A DNA stretch of 64,000 bases from Roseobacter sp. (lineage in GTDB: Bacteria > Pseudomonadota > Alphaproteobacteria > Rhodobacterales > Rhodobacteraceae). Numbering within the stretch: position 1 is the stretch's first letter; the number at the start of each line of letters is the position of its first letter. Below, one piece after another: positions 33,705 to 42,715 of the stretch. Where the stretch lies: positions 1 to 64,000 of the forward strand of contig PCCY01000035.1 of the NCBI GenBank assembly GCA_002731875.1, given 5' to 3'. Made by a program: the position numbers and the translations under genes. The notes under the pieces are model-generated. The model was not told the origin of the DNA and made no database searches. It saw nothing but the letters and a program-made list of their open reading frames with translations.

Positions 33705-35711
33705 ATGTCTTATTCCATCGACCAGTTATTGCCCTCGCTCCAGTCCTTGGGGTTGTGGACCTATTGGGTTTTGGCGCTTTTTGCATTTCTCGAAGCAACC
33801 ATCGTGACCGGCGTTATCGCACCTGGCGGGCTTGTTGTAATCGCTGGCGGCGTTTTGGCACAACGCGGCTATGTAGATTTTTTCGATATGGCGTGGTTTG
33901 TTGCCGCAGGGGCGGTAATTGGAAGCGAGTTGAGTTTTTATCTGGGACGGGTGGCATCCAACGGGCTGAAACGAACGACGGCGTATGCCAGTTCGCGCCA
34001 CATTACCCGCGCCAGGGGTTTACTGGATACTTACGGAGGCTTCGCGATCGTTATCGGGCGGTTCTTCGGCCCGCTTTCGGCTTTCGTACCATTTTCCGCA
34101 GCTATGGCAGGCATGGGGCAACGGAAATTCCGGGGCTGGAACCTGCTGAGTGCGGTTCCCTATGCGCTGGTTTTGCCAGCGGTGGGGTATTTTTCGGGGC
34201 ATGCCATCGGTATCTTGGGCGCTGCCGCACCGCGGCTTATCGCCGTCGGGGCGACCACGCTCATCGTCATATTCGTACTTTGGTTGATCATCCGACGCGT
34301 CTTTCGTTCACTGCCTCTGCTGGCCGAAATCGGCAGGTCTCTGACCGCCGGATTCGGGAACAGGCCGTTTATCCGCGCAAGGCTCGATCAATATCCCGGA
34401 GTGTCGTCTTTTGTATCAGCCCGCTTTAGAACGGGGCAATTTCTGGGCCTCACGGCAACCTTGCTCGTCCTGCTATTCATATATATCGCGGGCGCTTGGG
34501 CGGAATCTGTCTTTGATTTCATGGGGTCCGGTGGCGTCATATCGACCGACACCCGCATCGCCAACATTCTCTACACCATGCGCGACCCTAACCTGATAAC
34601 CGTATTCACCTGGATCACCGATGCGGGCGGGCGACACGGGGTCATACCGATGCTGGTGGGCGCGACCGTTGCCCTGTTGATCCTGCGCCGGTTCGATCTG
34701 TTGACCGGGATGTGGATCGCCGCAATCGGCAACCAGGCCACAGTAACCTTGCTGAAAAGCTTTTTCGCCCGCCCCCGATCGACCTTGGGGTATTTCGTGG
34801 AAACCTCGGGCAGTTTTCCCAGCGGGCACGCGGCCGGGTCGGTGGCCGTTTGGGCCATGCTGTTTTACCTCGCGTGGAGGTTGCGGCTTCTGACGGCCGC
34901 AACAGCGGCGACGCTCGCCGTGACGATGGTGTTTCTGATCGGCCTCAGCCGCATCTACCTGATCGAACATTATGTGTCCGACGTGGTGAATGGGTACCTC
35001 GTGGGCGGCGTCTGGCTTATTCTTGGGATCGCCTTTTGCGAATGGCGCCGGACGGCACCGGTCGCGCCTGTCGGGGTTATGCGCAAAAGGATTGCGGCGG
35101 TCAGCGTGGCCCTGGCACTGGCGACCACCGGATATTTTGCCTTTAACACTGCCAATCCGTTGAACCCAACGCTTGAACCGGTATTACAGACGACGGCGAC
35201 GCCGGCGACGTTGATACAAACCGGCATGCTGCCCGCCACCACGCAAACCCTGACCGGAGTAGATCGACAAAAGGTGAATTTGATCGTCACCGTGCCCGAT
35301 CAGACAGGATTAAAAGACGCGATGACCGCGGCCGGGTGGGTCTTGGCACCGTCCCCCGGACCGTTTCGCATGATGACCGCCGTCGTTGACGAATGGACAG
35401 GACGGCCAGTCACCGACCCCATCGTCGTTCCGACTTTTTGGGATAACCGGCCGAACAAGCTGGCGTTCACACAGACGACAACCTCGGATACCGCTGATAC
35501 ACCGGTGCTTCATGCGCGGTTCTGGGACAGCAGGTTCAGGTTGGAGAGCGGCGCGATCGTGTATGTTGCAACCATCACACGAGAGCGGCAACTGGACGGT
35601 GCAGACGAGGAAAGCATCACCCCCGATACCGGCGCGATGAGCGATAAGGTTCTGGGTCAACTGGCGGCGGATTTGACTGCCGCAGGGGCTGGTACACACG
35701 TTCTGCGTTGA
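33705..35711 (+). CDS. DedA-PAP2-LssY fusion membrane protein
   Basis: 668 residues from the ATG at 33705 (MSYSIDQLLPSLQSLG). Three modules: a DedA/SNARE-associated domain (about 15-215; ATIVTGVIAPGGLVVIAGGV and GRFFGPLSAFVPFSAAMAGM), a PAP2 phosphatase domain (about 270-450; KSFFARPRS, SFPSGHAAG, GLSRIYLIEHYVSDV carry the three acid-phosphatase motifs), and a periplasmic LssY-like C-terminal domain. DedA proteins move undecaprenyl phosphate or phospholipid across the membrane and PAP2 enzymes dephosphorylate undecaprenyl-PP or lipid phosphates, so the fusion couples lipid-carrier recycling with transport. It faces a two-component/PepSY unit and leads a three-gene plus-strand run. Confidence 0.9.
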   Translation: MSYSIDQLLPSLQSLGLWTYWVLALFAFLEATIVTGVIAPGGLVVIAGGVLAQRGYVDFFDMAWFVAAGAVIGSELSFYLGRVASNGLKRTTAYASSRHITRARGLLDTYGGFAIVIGRFFGPLSAFVPFSAAMAGMGQRKFRGWNLLSAVPYALVLPAVGYFSGHAIGILGAAAPRLIAVGATTLIVIFVLWLIIRRVFRSLPLLAEIGRSLTAGFGNRPFIRARLDQYPGVSSFVSARFRTGQFLGLTATLLVLLFIYIAGAWAESVFDFMGSGGVISTDTRIANILYTMRDPNLITVFTWITDAGGRHGVIPMLVGATVALLILRRFDLLTGMWIAAIGNQATVTLLKSFFARPRSTLGYFVETSGSFPSGHAAGSVAVWAMLFYLAWRLRLLTAATAATLAVTMVFLIGLSRIYLIEHYVSDVVNGYLVGGVWLILGIAFCEWRRTAPVAPVGVMRKRIAAVSVALALATTGYFAFNTANPLNPTLEPVLQTTATPATLIQTGMLPATTQTLTGVDRQKVNLIVTVPDQTGLKDAMTAAGWVLAPSPGPFRMMTAVVDEWTGRPVTDPIVVPTFWDNRPNKLAFTQTTTSDTADTPVLHARFWDSRFRLESGAIVYVATITRERQLDGADEESITPDTGAMSDKVLGQLAADLTAAGAGTHVLR

Positions 35712-35872
35712 TGTTGCGGCACGATCATTGCACGGATTCAATGTTTCCGAAAAACGCCTGCCTGTTTGCCTGGCTAGGTTAGGCAGCACAAGGGCGGGCA
35801 TTTCGCCGTAAGACCCATGGACTGTACCGGCCAGCATATCATGCTCGCCAAATGATCGGAGCTCCCCCTCCC

Positions 35873-36529
35873 ATGCGAAATTTTCTTCTCAGTACGGTAT
35901 TGATTATCGTGCCCGTCGTTGTTTTTGCCGCAGGATACGCGGCGTTAACCCCTGCCACTGCGACACCTCAGGCGGCCTCTGCACAGGCGGCACCACCATT
36001 GGGGGATATGTCGGCCTTCGTCGCGATCACGTCTGATGTGCAAAAACGCGCATCGCAGAATGACCTTCCAAATGCGCAGGCCCGCATCACGGATCTTGAA
36101 ACCGCATGGGATGAACAAGCCAAAGCCCTGCGGCAGGCGAACGCCGCGGCCTGGGGGAATGTCGACGAGGCGATAGACAACGCGTTAAGCGCGATACGTG
36201 CCAAAACGCCTGACCCTGCGAAAGTGGACCAGACGCTGACGATGTTGCAGGAAAAGCTGGCCAACCCTTCAGGTTCAGACGGTATGAAGAAAAACGGCAC
36301 ACAAGTCACTGTGGCCGGCATTGTCACCACAGACGCGAACGGCCGTGCCCTGCCTTGTGAGGTGATGCTTGATCAGTTCCGCACTGCTCGCGCTGCAGCG
36401 CATATCCTGCCGGCCAATGTCGATCGGGTTGATACTCTGGAGGTGAAAGGTACCGAACGCTGTAATGCCGATGACGATACCCGCGCTGACGATTTCTTTG
36501 CGCAGGGCATCGCCCTGATGTCGAACTGA
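35873..36529 (+). CDS. Secreted helical protein of unknown function
   Basis: 218 residues from the ATG at 35873. A signal or anchor (MRNFLLSTVLIIVPVVVFAA) precedes an Ala/Pro linker and a helical domain (about 50-135; ARITDLETAWDEQAKALRQA, then NVDEAIDNALSAIRAK). The last third has two Cys (ALPCEVML, TERCNADD) that may pair. I know no family name. It sits 22 bases before a COG4705-type membrane protein, and in Rhizobiales and Rhodobacterales such pairs accompany PepSY two-component loci; a role in envelope stress is inference. Confidence 0.7.
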   Translation: MRNFLLSTVLIIVPVVVFAAGYAALTPATATPQAASAQAAPPLGDMSAFVAITSDVQKRASQNDLPNAQARITDLETAWDEQAKALRQANAAAWGNVDEAIDNALSAIRAKTPDPAKVDQTLTMLQEKLANPSGSDGMKKNGTQVTVAGIVTTDANGRALPCEVMLDQFRTARAAAHILPANVDRVDTLEVKGTERCNADDDTRADDFFAQGIALMSN

Positions 36530-36550
36530 GCCTCGGAAAGGAGCTTTACC

Positions 36551-37369
36551 ATGACCTATGATCTTGCACATGAAGACACGCTAGCATCCGCCTCATCCTC
36601 GGCTGATCACCTCACACACGCGGCCAACCGCGTGCCCGACGTAACGGTGGATTTCTGGCTTATCAAATTGATGGCCGTGACGATGGGGGAAACCGCGGCT
36701 GATTTTCTTGCCGTGAACCTGGGGTTCGGGCTTACCGCCACCTCGTTACTGATGGCCGCCGTTCTGGCGGTGGCATTGGTTTTTCAGTTCCGCCAAAAGC
36801 GCTATGTGCCCGCTTACTATTGGCTTGCGGTGGTACTGATTTCGGTTGTCGGTACTTTGGTCACCGATAATCTTGTCGATAATTTCGGGGTCTCCCTGGT
36901 TACGACCACCATCGTCTTTACCGTCGCTTTGGCGGCCACGCTGGCCATATGGTACGCCGTCGAAGGCACACTTTCCATTCACGAGGTCACCACCACACGC
37001 CGCGAAAGTTTCTACTGGCTGGCGATCTTGTTCACATTCGCGCTTGGCACCGCAGCGGGTGACCTGGTGGCCGAACATTTCGCGTTGGGCTACATGGCCA
37101 GCGGCATCCTGTTCGGAATGATCATCGCTTCGATCACCTTTGGCTACTTCGTGCTAAAGCTTGACGGTATCCTGGCGTTCTGGCTAGCCTACATCCTGAC
37201 CAGACCGCTTGGCGCATCGTTTGGCGACCTGTTGTCGCAGCCGGTCGAATACGGCGGCATGGGGTTGGGGACCACAATTACCAGCGTTCTGTTTCTGGCG
37301 GTCATCGTGGGGATCGTCCTGTACATGACCGCACAGAATTCACGCGGTGATGGAATAACCGCCGCCTGA
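36551..37369 (+). CDS. COG4705-type membrane protein
   Basis: 272 residues with about eight hydrophobic segments arranged as repeats of a two-helix unit marked by conserved acidic positions (MGETAADFLAVNLGFG, VGTLVTDNLVDNFG, LGTAAGDLVAEHFALG, LGASFGDLLSQPVEYGG). The four-fold repeat is visible by eye. No known substrate. The ATG has AAAGGAG upstream and follows the secreted protein gene by 21 bases. Confidence 0.82.
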   Translation: MTYDLAHEDTLASASSSADHLTHAANRVPDVTVDFWLIKLMAVTMGETAADFLAVNLGFGLTATSLLMAAVLAVALVFQFRQKRYVPAYYWLAVVLISVVGTLVTDNLVDNFGVSLVTTTIVFTVALAATLAIWYAVEGTLSIHEVTTTRRESFYWLAILFTFALGTAAGDLVAEHFALGYMASGILFGMIIASITFGYFVLKLDGILAFWLAYILTRPLGASFGDLLSQPVEYGGMGLGTTITSVLFLAVIVGIVLYMTAQNSRGDGITAA

Positions 37370-37496
37370 CACGTTACGCCCAAGAGGTTCGGGGCGATGA
37401 CCAGCGATGGCCACCGCCCCGTACTTTTGTCACGTCACTGCGCGGCAAATCGAAGCGGTGCGGCGTGGCGCGCCACCAGCCGTCGCGACCGGTTGT

Positions 37497-38351
37497 CTAG
37501 TCCTGGCGCTTCTGCAGCAACAACGACGCCAGTCCCAAGGCGGCGGAGACCACGATCAAGAGCAGTGAGACAGCATTCAGCACCGGCGTGGAGCCAAGCT
37601 TGAGCCTGTCAAACATCGTGATGGTCAAGGGTGCGTCGGACCCGACGAGCATGAGGGTGGTGTTGAAATTTTCAAAGCTCATCAACACCGACACCACCGC
37701 AGCCGCCCCCATGGCAGGGTACAGGAACGGCAAGGTTATCGCGCGCACCGCACCCCATCTGGTCGCGCCGAGGTTCAACGCGGCCTCTTCGAGGCTGGGG
37801 TCGAACTTTTGCAGGCGCGCCGAAATCACCAGAGTTGCAAACGTGGTGATGAACGAAAACTGCCCCAGGATAACCAGCACCAGCCCAGGACGCAGGCCGT
37901 CGAACCACATGCCCGTCGCATCCTCAAGATAGTTGGCGACAGAGGACGTGAATACCAGGATCGAAATACCAAGAATGATGCCGGGGATAATCAACGGAAG
38001 CAGCATCAGGATGTACAGCACCCCCTTGCCCCTGAAATCGTGCCGCACGAACAGAAAGGCATTCGTCGTTCCGACCGCTACCGCAAGCAGCGACACCCAG
38101 AACGCGACCACCCCCGAGGTCACGATTGACCGCAGGATGGCCCGTTCGTGAAACACGCCGATATAGGGGGCGTTGTCGCCAAAGAACCATGCCCAGGTAA
38201 ATCCTTCCCAAGGGAGCGAAGGGAAAACGCTGTCGTTGAAGGCGAATACGCAGACCGTGGTCAAGGGCAATGCGAGATAGATAAAAAACAGCGTCACATA
38301 GGCCCGATAGGTCCATTTGAACGCGCCACTTTGCGGGATACCCGTGATCAT
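37497..38351 (-). CDS. Polyamine-type ABC transporter permease (PotC-like)
   Basis: 284 residues, six membrane helices, with the permease-ATPase contact loop EEAALNLGATRWGAVRAITLP. The family is the spermidine/putrescine permease group. Start overlaps the stop of the companion permease by four bases (ATGA). Last gene of a four-gene unit reading binding protein, ATPase, permease, permease. Confidence 0.92.
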   Translation of the reverse strand: MITGIPQSGAFKWTYRAYVTLFFIYLALPLTTVCVFAFNDSVFPSLPWEGFTWAWFFGDNAPYIGVFHERAILRSIVTSGVVAFWVSLLAVAVGTTNAFLFVRHDFRGKGVLYILMLLPLIIPGIILGISILVFTSSVANYLEDATGMWFDGLRPGLVLVILGQFSFITTFATLVISARLQKFDPSLEEAALNLGATRWGAVRAITLPFLYPAMGAAAVVSVLMSFENFNTTLMLVGSDAPLTITMFDRLKLGSTPVLNAVSLLLIVVSAALGLASLLLQKRQD

Positions 38352-39214
38352 GCCTGCCCCATCGTCTTGGTCAAGGATTGACGCGAAAGCTTGAGACCGA
38401 CGAACACGATTAGCGACGACAGCCCCAGCAACAGGAACCCGAACGCCGACCCCAGTTCCCAGTTAAATCGGGTGATGAACTGACTGTAGATCAGGCCGGT
38501 GAACCACAGGCTATCCTTGCCGCCCAGAAGGATCGGTGTCAGATAGTTTCCCAGGCTCAGCATAAACACCACGATACACCCTGAAACGATCCCCGGCATC
38601 GCGTGCGGAATGATGATTTCGCGCAGGATCGCAAAGCTGCTGGCCCCCAGATCATACCCCGCTTCGATCAGGCTATCGTCAAGGCTGTCAAGCGTCGTCA
38701 CCAGCGGGACCACCATGAACAGCATCGAAGTATAGACCAGCCCCGTCATGATCGCGGCGTCGTTATACAACATCTCGACCGGGCCGCTGACCAACCCGAG
38801 GTATTGAAGCACGTTCGAAAATACGCCGGTTTCACGCAACAAGATCATCCAGCCAAAGGTGCGTACCAGTTCGCTGACCCAAAACGGGATCAAGCACATC
38901 AAGAATAAGGTGGTCTTGGTACGCCCGCGGGTCAGTTTGGCAATGTAATAGGCAATGGGAAATCCAATTCCCAAGGTTAGCGCCGTGGCAGTGATCGACA
39001 TATACGCAGTGCGCGCGAAGGTGTTCCAATACAGCGGTTCGTTGAAAAACACCTCATAGTTGGCAAAGCTGGTCTGGTATTCACGCACACCGATCTTTTC
39101 GCGCATGCTGACCAGAAACATGCCCACATGCGGCAGGACGATCAAGGTCACCAGCCAGATCAACAATGGTGCCATGAGCAACCAGAACGTGAGTTTGGAT
39201 TTATCAGAGACCAT
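38348..39214 (-). CDS. Polyamine-type ABC transporter permease (PotB-like)
   Basis: 288 residues from the ATG at 39214, which overlaps the ATPase gene by 11 bases; an upstream start at 39265 lies far inside it. Six membrane helices and the contact loop DDSLIEAGYDLGASSFAILR followed by EIIIPHAMPG. Forms the membrane channel with the PotC-like subunit. Confidence 0.92.
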   Translation of the reverse strand: MVSDKSKLTFWLLMAPLLIWLVTLIVLPHVGMFLVSMREKIGVREYQTSFANYEVFFNEPLYWNTFARTAYMSITATALTLGIGFPIAYYIAKLTRGRTKTTLFLMCLIPFWVSELVRTFGWMILLRETGVFSNVLQYLGLVSGPVEMLYNDAAIMTGLVYTSMLFMVVPLVTTLDSLDDSLIEAGYDLGASSFAILREIIIPHAMPGIVSGCIVVFMLSLGNYLTPILLGGKDSLWFTGLIYSQFITRFNWELGSAFGFLLLGLSSLIVFVGLKLSRQSLTKTMGQA

Positions 39215-40322
39215 GCCGCCCCCGTGCGCTGCTATATACCCGCGTTTGCTGAGGTTCCCAACCATAGGCTATGACGTCACCTTGTGTCAGATCGCGAAAC
39301 TCTCCGGTTTGAGGCATGGCGATGTTCATCTCGGCACCAGAGGCCTGATCGCGCAGGATCAACTGGCTGTTCGCCCCGTTGAAAAGGATGTTTTCGACCC
39401 TGCCCGCACCGCCATTTCCCAGCTGTCCGGTTTGGGACACGTCGCGCGACAGGCGCACGGCTTCGGGGCGGACGAACACATCGACAGAATCGCCCCGTTG
39501 AACACCCTGCCCCGCGTCGACACCGCGCAACGCCTTGCCCTGGTCGGTGATCATCTGCACGTCCGTCCCGTTGACGCTTTCGACCGTGGCGGCAAAACGG
39601 TTTGCTTCGCCGACGAAGCCCGCGACAAAAGCTGTCGATGGTTCGTAGTAAAGCTCTTTGGCGGTGCCAAGCTGTTCAAAGACCCCGTGATTCATGACGG
39701 CGATCTGGTCGCTCATCACCAGCGCTTCGGACTGATCGTGGGTGATATAGACAAAGGTTGTGTTGAACTCGGACTGAAGCTGTTTCAGTTCGATCTTCAT
39801 ATGTTCGCGCAGCTTCAGGTCGAGCGCGCCAAGCGGTTCATCCAAAAGCAGCACATCAGGTTCAAGCACCATGCAGCGGGCGATGGCGACGCGTTGTTTC
39901 TGCCCGCCCGACAACGACGCAACCGGTCGGTCGGCCACGCCGCCAAGGCCGACACGTTCGAGCACTCGTTCAACCTGTTGCTTGATATCAGTCTTGTTCA
40001 CGCCGCGTTGCCGCAGCCCGAATCCGACGTTCGCCCCGATATTCATCATCGGGAACAGCGCAAGGTGCTGGAACACCATCGAAACCGGGCGCTTGTTGGG
40101 CGGTACCTCCAACACCGAATTGCCCTTGATCAACAAGTCGCCGCTTGTGGGTTTCTGAAACCCAGCAATCATACGCAACAACGTGGTCTTGCCGCAGCCC
40201 GATGGCCCCAAGATGGAAAAGAAGGTGCCTTGGGGCACGCTGAAGCTGACGTCTTTAACCGCCTTGAAATCATCAAAGCTTTTCGAGATTGCGCGACATT
40301 CTAAGTCGGGTGTCTGAGACAT
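39204..40322 (-). CDS. Polyamine-type ABC transporter ATPase (PotA-like)
   Basis: 372 residues from the ATG at 40322 (MSQTPDLECRAISKSFDDFK). Walker A GPSGCGKTTLLRMI, signature LSGGQKQRVAIARC, Walker B LLLDEPLGALD, H-loop YITHDQSEAL, then a TOBE domain (about 285-360). It energises polyamine or related amine uptake. A strong hairpin separates it from the binding-protein gene. Confidence 0.94.
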   Translation of the reverse strand: MSQTPDLECRAISKSFDDFKAVKDVSFSVPQGTFFSILGPSGCGKTTLLRMIAGFQKPTSGDLLIKGNSVLEVPPNKRPVSMVFQHLALFPMMNIGANVGFGLRQRGVNKTDIKQQVERVLERVGLGGVADRPVASLSGGQKQRVAIARCMVLEPDVLLLDEPLGALDLKLREHMKIELKQLQSEFNTTFVYITHDQSEALVMSDQIAVMNHGVFEQLGTAKELYYEPSTAFVAGFVGEANRFAATVESVNGTDVQMITDQGKALRGVDAGQGVQRGDSVDVFVRPEAVRLSRDVSQTGQLGNGGAGRVENILFNGANSQLILRDQASGAEMNIAMPQTGEFRDLTQGDVIAYGWEPQQTRVYSSARGRHGL

Positions 40323-40343
40323 TGTTAGGCTTTCAATAAAAAC

Positions 40344-40368
40344 GGGAAGCGCAATAACCACGCTTCCC
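40344..40368 (-). terminator. Intercistronic hairpin between binding protein and ATPase genes
   Basis: 8-bp perfect stem GGGAAGCG/CGCTTCCC with a 9-base loop, followed on the minus strand by GTTTTTATT. Read in the direction of the operon it looks like an intrinsic terminator that would make the binding protein more abundant than the membrane parts. Confidence 0.65.
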
Positions 40369-40387
40369 TTTCGTCATATCGTTAAGA

Positions 40388-41449
40388 TTACTTTGCCGCG
40401 TTTATTCTGTCCAACGCTGCGCCTTCCAGCGCCTCTAGACCTGCAGGCACCGACGGATACCATTTGATGTTGTCGATCGCCTCTTGCGGAAAGCTGGCGT
40501 TGTACTTGGCTTTCAGCGCTTCATCTACATCGGCATCCCCGCCCTGAGACGCAGTGAAATTGCCCGCCGATTTCGTGATCATCGCCGCGATTTCGGGCTG
40601 CATGACAAAGTTGATCCATGCATAGGCCGCTTCATCCGCACGGCCCCGTGCAGGCAGAGCGAACGTATCAATCCACCCCAATGCGCCAGAGGTCGGAGCG
40701 ACAAAAGTGATGTCTTTATTGTCGTCGTTAAGCTGCCAACCGCCTGTGTCCCAGGCCATCGACGCCACGACCTCGCCCGAGCGCATCAGGTTTTTCAGCT
40801 CATCACCGCCATCCCAATACGTTTTCACATTAGGTTTGCATTCGGCCAGCTTGGCTTCGACCTTGTCCAGAATGTCCTTGTATGCGGCTTCGTCCGCATA
40901 TGCGGCAAATGGGTCCATGCCCATGGAAAACGCAAAACCGATCAGTGTTGGCCGCTTGAGGCGATAAGAAACCTTGCCCGCATAGGCAGGGTTGCACAGG
41001 TCGACATAATCTTTGACGTCGCCCGCCGCAGCGGTATTCACCACCAGGCCCGAGGTTCCCCAGATATGGGGCACGGCGTAAACTTCTCCGTCGACGGTCG
41101 TGTTGCCCTTGGTTGCTTCCAGCATCGACGGAATAAACAGGCTGGTGTCGATCTTGGACATGTCGAGCGGTTTGTAGATGCCAAACTCGGCCTGCGGGCC
41201 TGCGATGCGATCCTGGCTCGGTTGCGCAAGGTCGAACCCGCCGCCATTGGTCGCGCGCAGCTTGGCGATCATTTCTTCGTTGTTCGATTTGGTCACTTCA
41301 ACCTTGTGGCCGGTTTTCTCTTCGAATTTGGCGATGACTTCATCGGGGGCGTAGCCACCCCATGTCAGCAGGCGCAGGGTTTCTGCATGTACCGCCGCAG
41401 ATGACAGCATCATCGCCGCCGCCGTGGATAGGATCAGTGTCGATTTCAT
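40388..41449 (-). CDS. Polyamine-type ABC transporter substrate-binding protein
   Basis: 353 residues from the ATG at 41449 (MKSTLILSTAAAMMLSSAAV, signal cut near VHAET), with TGGAGA upstream. The mature start ETLRLLTWGGYAPDEVIAKF is typical of PotD/PotF-like binding proteins. First gene of the four-gene transporter. The ligand (putrescine, spermidine or other amine) cannot be fixed from sequence alone. Confidence 0.92.
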   Translation of the reverse strand: MKSTLILSTAAAMMLSSAAVHAETLRLLTWGGYAPDEVIAKFEEKTGHKVEVTKSNNEEMIAKLRATNGGGFDLAQPSQDRIAGPQAEFGIYKPLDMSKIDTSLFIPSMLEATKGNTTVDGEVYAVPHIWGTSGLVVNTAAAGDVKDYVDLCNPAYAGKVSYRLKRPTLIGFAFSMGMDPFAAYADEAAYKDILDKVEAKLAECKPNVKTYWDGGDELKNLMRSGEVVASMAWDTGGWQLNDDNKDITFVAPTSGALGWIDTFALPARGRADEAAYAWINFVMQPEIAAMITKSAGNFTASQGGDADVDEALKAKYNASFPQEAIDNIKWYPSVPAGLEALEGAALDRINAAK

Positions 41450-41969
41450 AATGATAGTCTCCATTGTTGCCCGCGTGAAAGTAACATCCACATTACGCCA
41501 CACAGGAGTCCCCGATTATAAAGAGCCGATGCGACACGGATGTGACAGTCGCGGCCTGTTCGGGTTTCATGGAGCGATTACTGCATTATTCCCGTTCCAA
41601 GACAATGATTTTCACTTTTGCCGAACTTTTGTGAAAGCCGGGGACAGACCCCTGAGGCTTCTACACACCGAGATGGATCACCTGGCAGTGCCAAGCTGTA
41701 GTTAGTGAACGCAGCCCTGTCGTGATGATGTTGCTGGGGAAAATGCTGGCGATACATTTGCGTCATTGGCGATGGGCCAAAATAGGCCAGCCCGCGACAC
41801 GGGTATCCCGCGCCAAGGATCGCAAGTCGGCGGACGTGCTCAATCCGAAATGAAATGGAATTATTGGGACACGGCAAGGCTGACCGGGCTATCCGTGTGG
41901 ACTTTGCCAAGGCCGGGCTTGGGATGTCCCGCAGGCCAACACCTGCGAGACAACGGAGCTTGATCGGTA
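41450..41969. other. Gene-poor region between amine transporter and copAB
   Basis: 520 bases. It should hold the promoter of the amine transporter (minus strand). Short open frames occur on both strands but none has a recognisable domain, signal peptide or good ribosome-binding site. I see no tRNA, riboswitch or insertion sequence ends. Confidence 0.5.
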
Positions 41970-42686
41970 TCAGAAGAACAGGCGCGTACCGATAACGAAC
42001 GAAATGTTCTCGGTCGGGCGACCGGCTGCTTGCAGCAAGTCACCCGTCCCGCCATAGGACTTTTGATAGTTGACACCGATATAGGGCGAGATCGCGCGAT
42101 CAACGAGATCATAGCTTAGCCGGGCACCCATTTCTACGGTGGCACCCCCGGCAACCTGCCCCGACGCAAGATCGTCAACGAAGGGCATGGTGATCTCGAT
42201 ACTCGGGGTCAATATCACCCGGTTGGTGAACAGCACTTCGTATTCCGCTTCGAACCGACCGAAGGAATACTCCGAAAGATAGAGATCGGCGTCGATTTCG
42301 AACCATTGCGGTGCCAGCCCCTTTACCCCGAGCACCACGTTGTAACGCTCGGGTGCGTTGGTCGGCGTACTTGCCCGCACCCCAACGACCGCGTCAAAGA
42401 ACGTGGAAATCGGCTTTTGCAAGCGGATCTGGTTTTCGAGCGTTTCGAAATCCTTGGTGGCTGTCTCCATTTCCGCTTCGCTGCGGTAAACCAGGCGTAA
42501 TTCGTCGTTACCGACGATCACATCGAAATCCCAAACAAGAATTTTCTCGTTGTTCTTATCAATCCGGTATTCAAGCTGTTCAGCCTGAAGCCCATAGATA
42601 AGCGGGCCTACACCCGGCTGGGCAATGGCGGCACCGCCACTCAGCAGCGCCAAAGACGCCACCCCGCTTGCAAGAAGTTTGTTCAT
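41970..42686 (-). CDS. copB: Copper resistance protein B (outer membrane), copy 1
   Basis: 238 residues from the ATG at 42686 (AAGG upstream; signal cut near AIAQP); an alternative ATG at 42719 overlaps the copA stop as ATGA and would lengthen the signal. Beta-strand-rich with a terminal Phe (FVIGTRLFF), as for the CopB/PcoB outer-membrane family (YGLQAEQLEYRI, VVLGVKGLAPQWFEID). Works with the upstream multicopper oxidase in periplasmic copper handling. Shorter than Pseudomonas CopB because it lacks the long Met-rich N-terminal region. Confidence 0.9.
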   Translation of the reverse strand: MNKLLASGVASLALLSGGAAIAQPGVGPLIYGLQAEQLEYRIDKNNEKILVWDFDVIVGNDELRLVYRSEAEMETATKDFETLENQIRLQKPISTFFDAVVGVRASTPTNAPERYNVVLGVKGLAPQWFEIDADLYLSEYSFGRFEAEYEVLFTNRVILTPSIEITMPFVDDLASGQVAGGATVEMGARLSYDLVDRAISPYIGVNYQKSYGGTGDLLQAAGRPTENISFVIGTRLFF

Positions 42687-42715
42687 TGATCTAGCCTTTT
42701 TGAATGTCTGATTGA

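Noticed and set aside
39060-40304. 414-codon open frame on the plus strand
   Set aside because: Shadow of the PotA-like ATPase with complete Walker motifs on the other strand.
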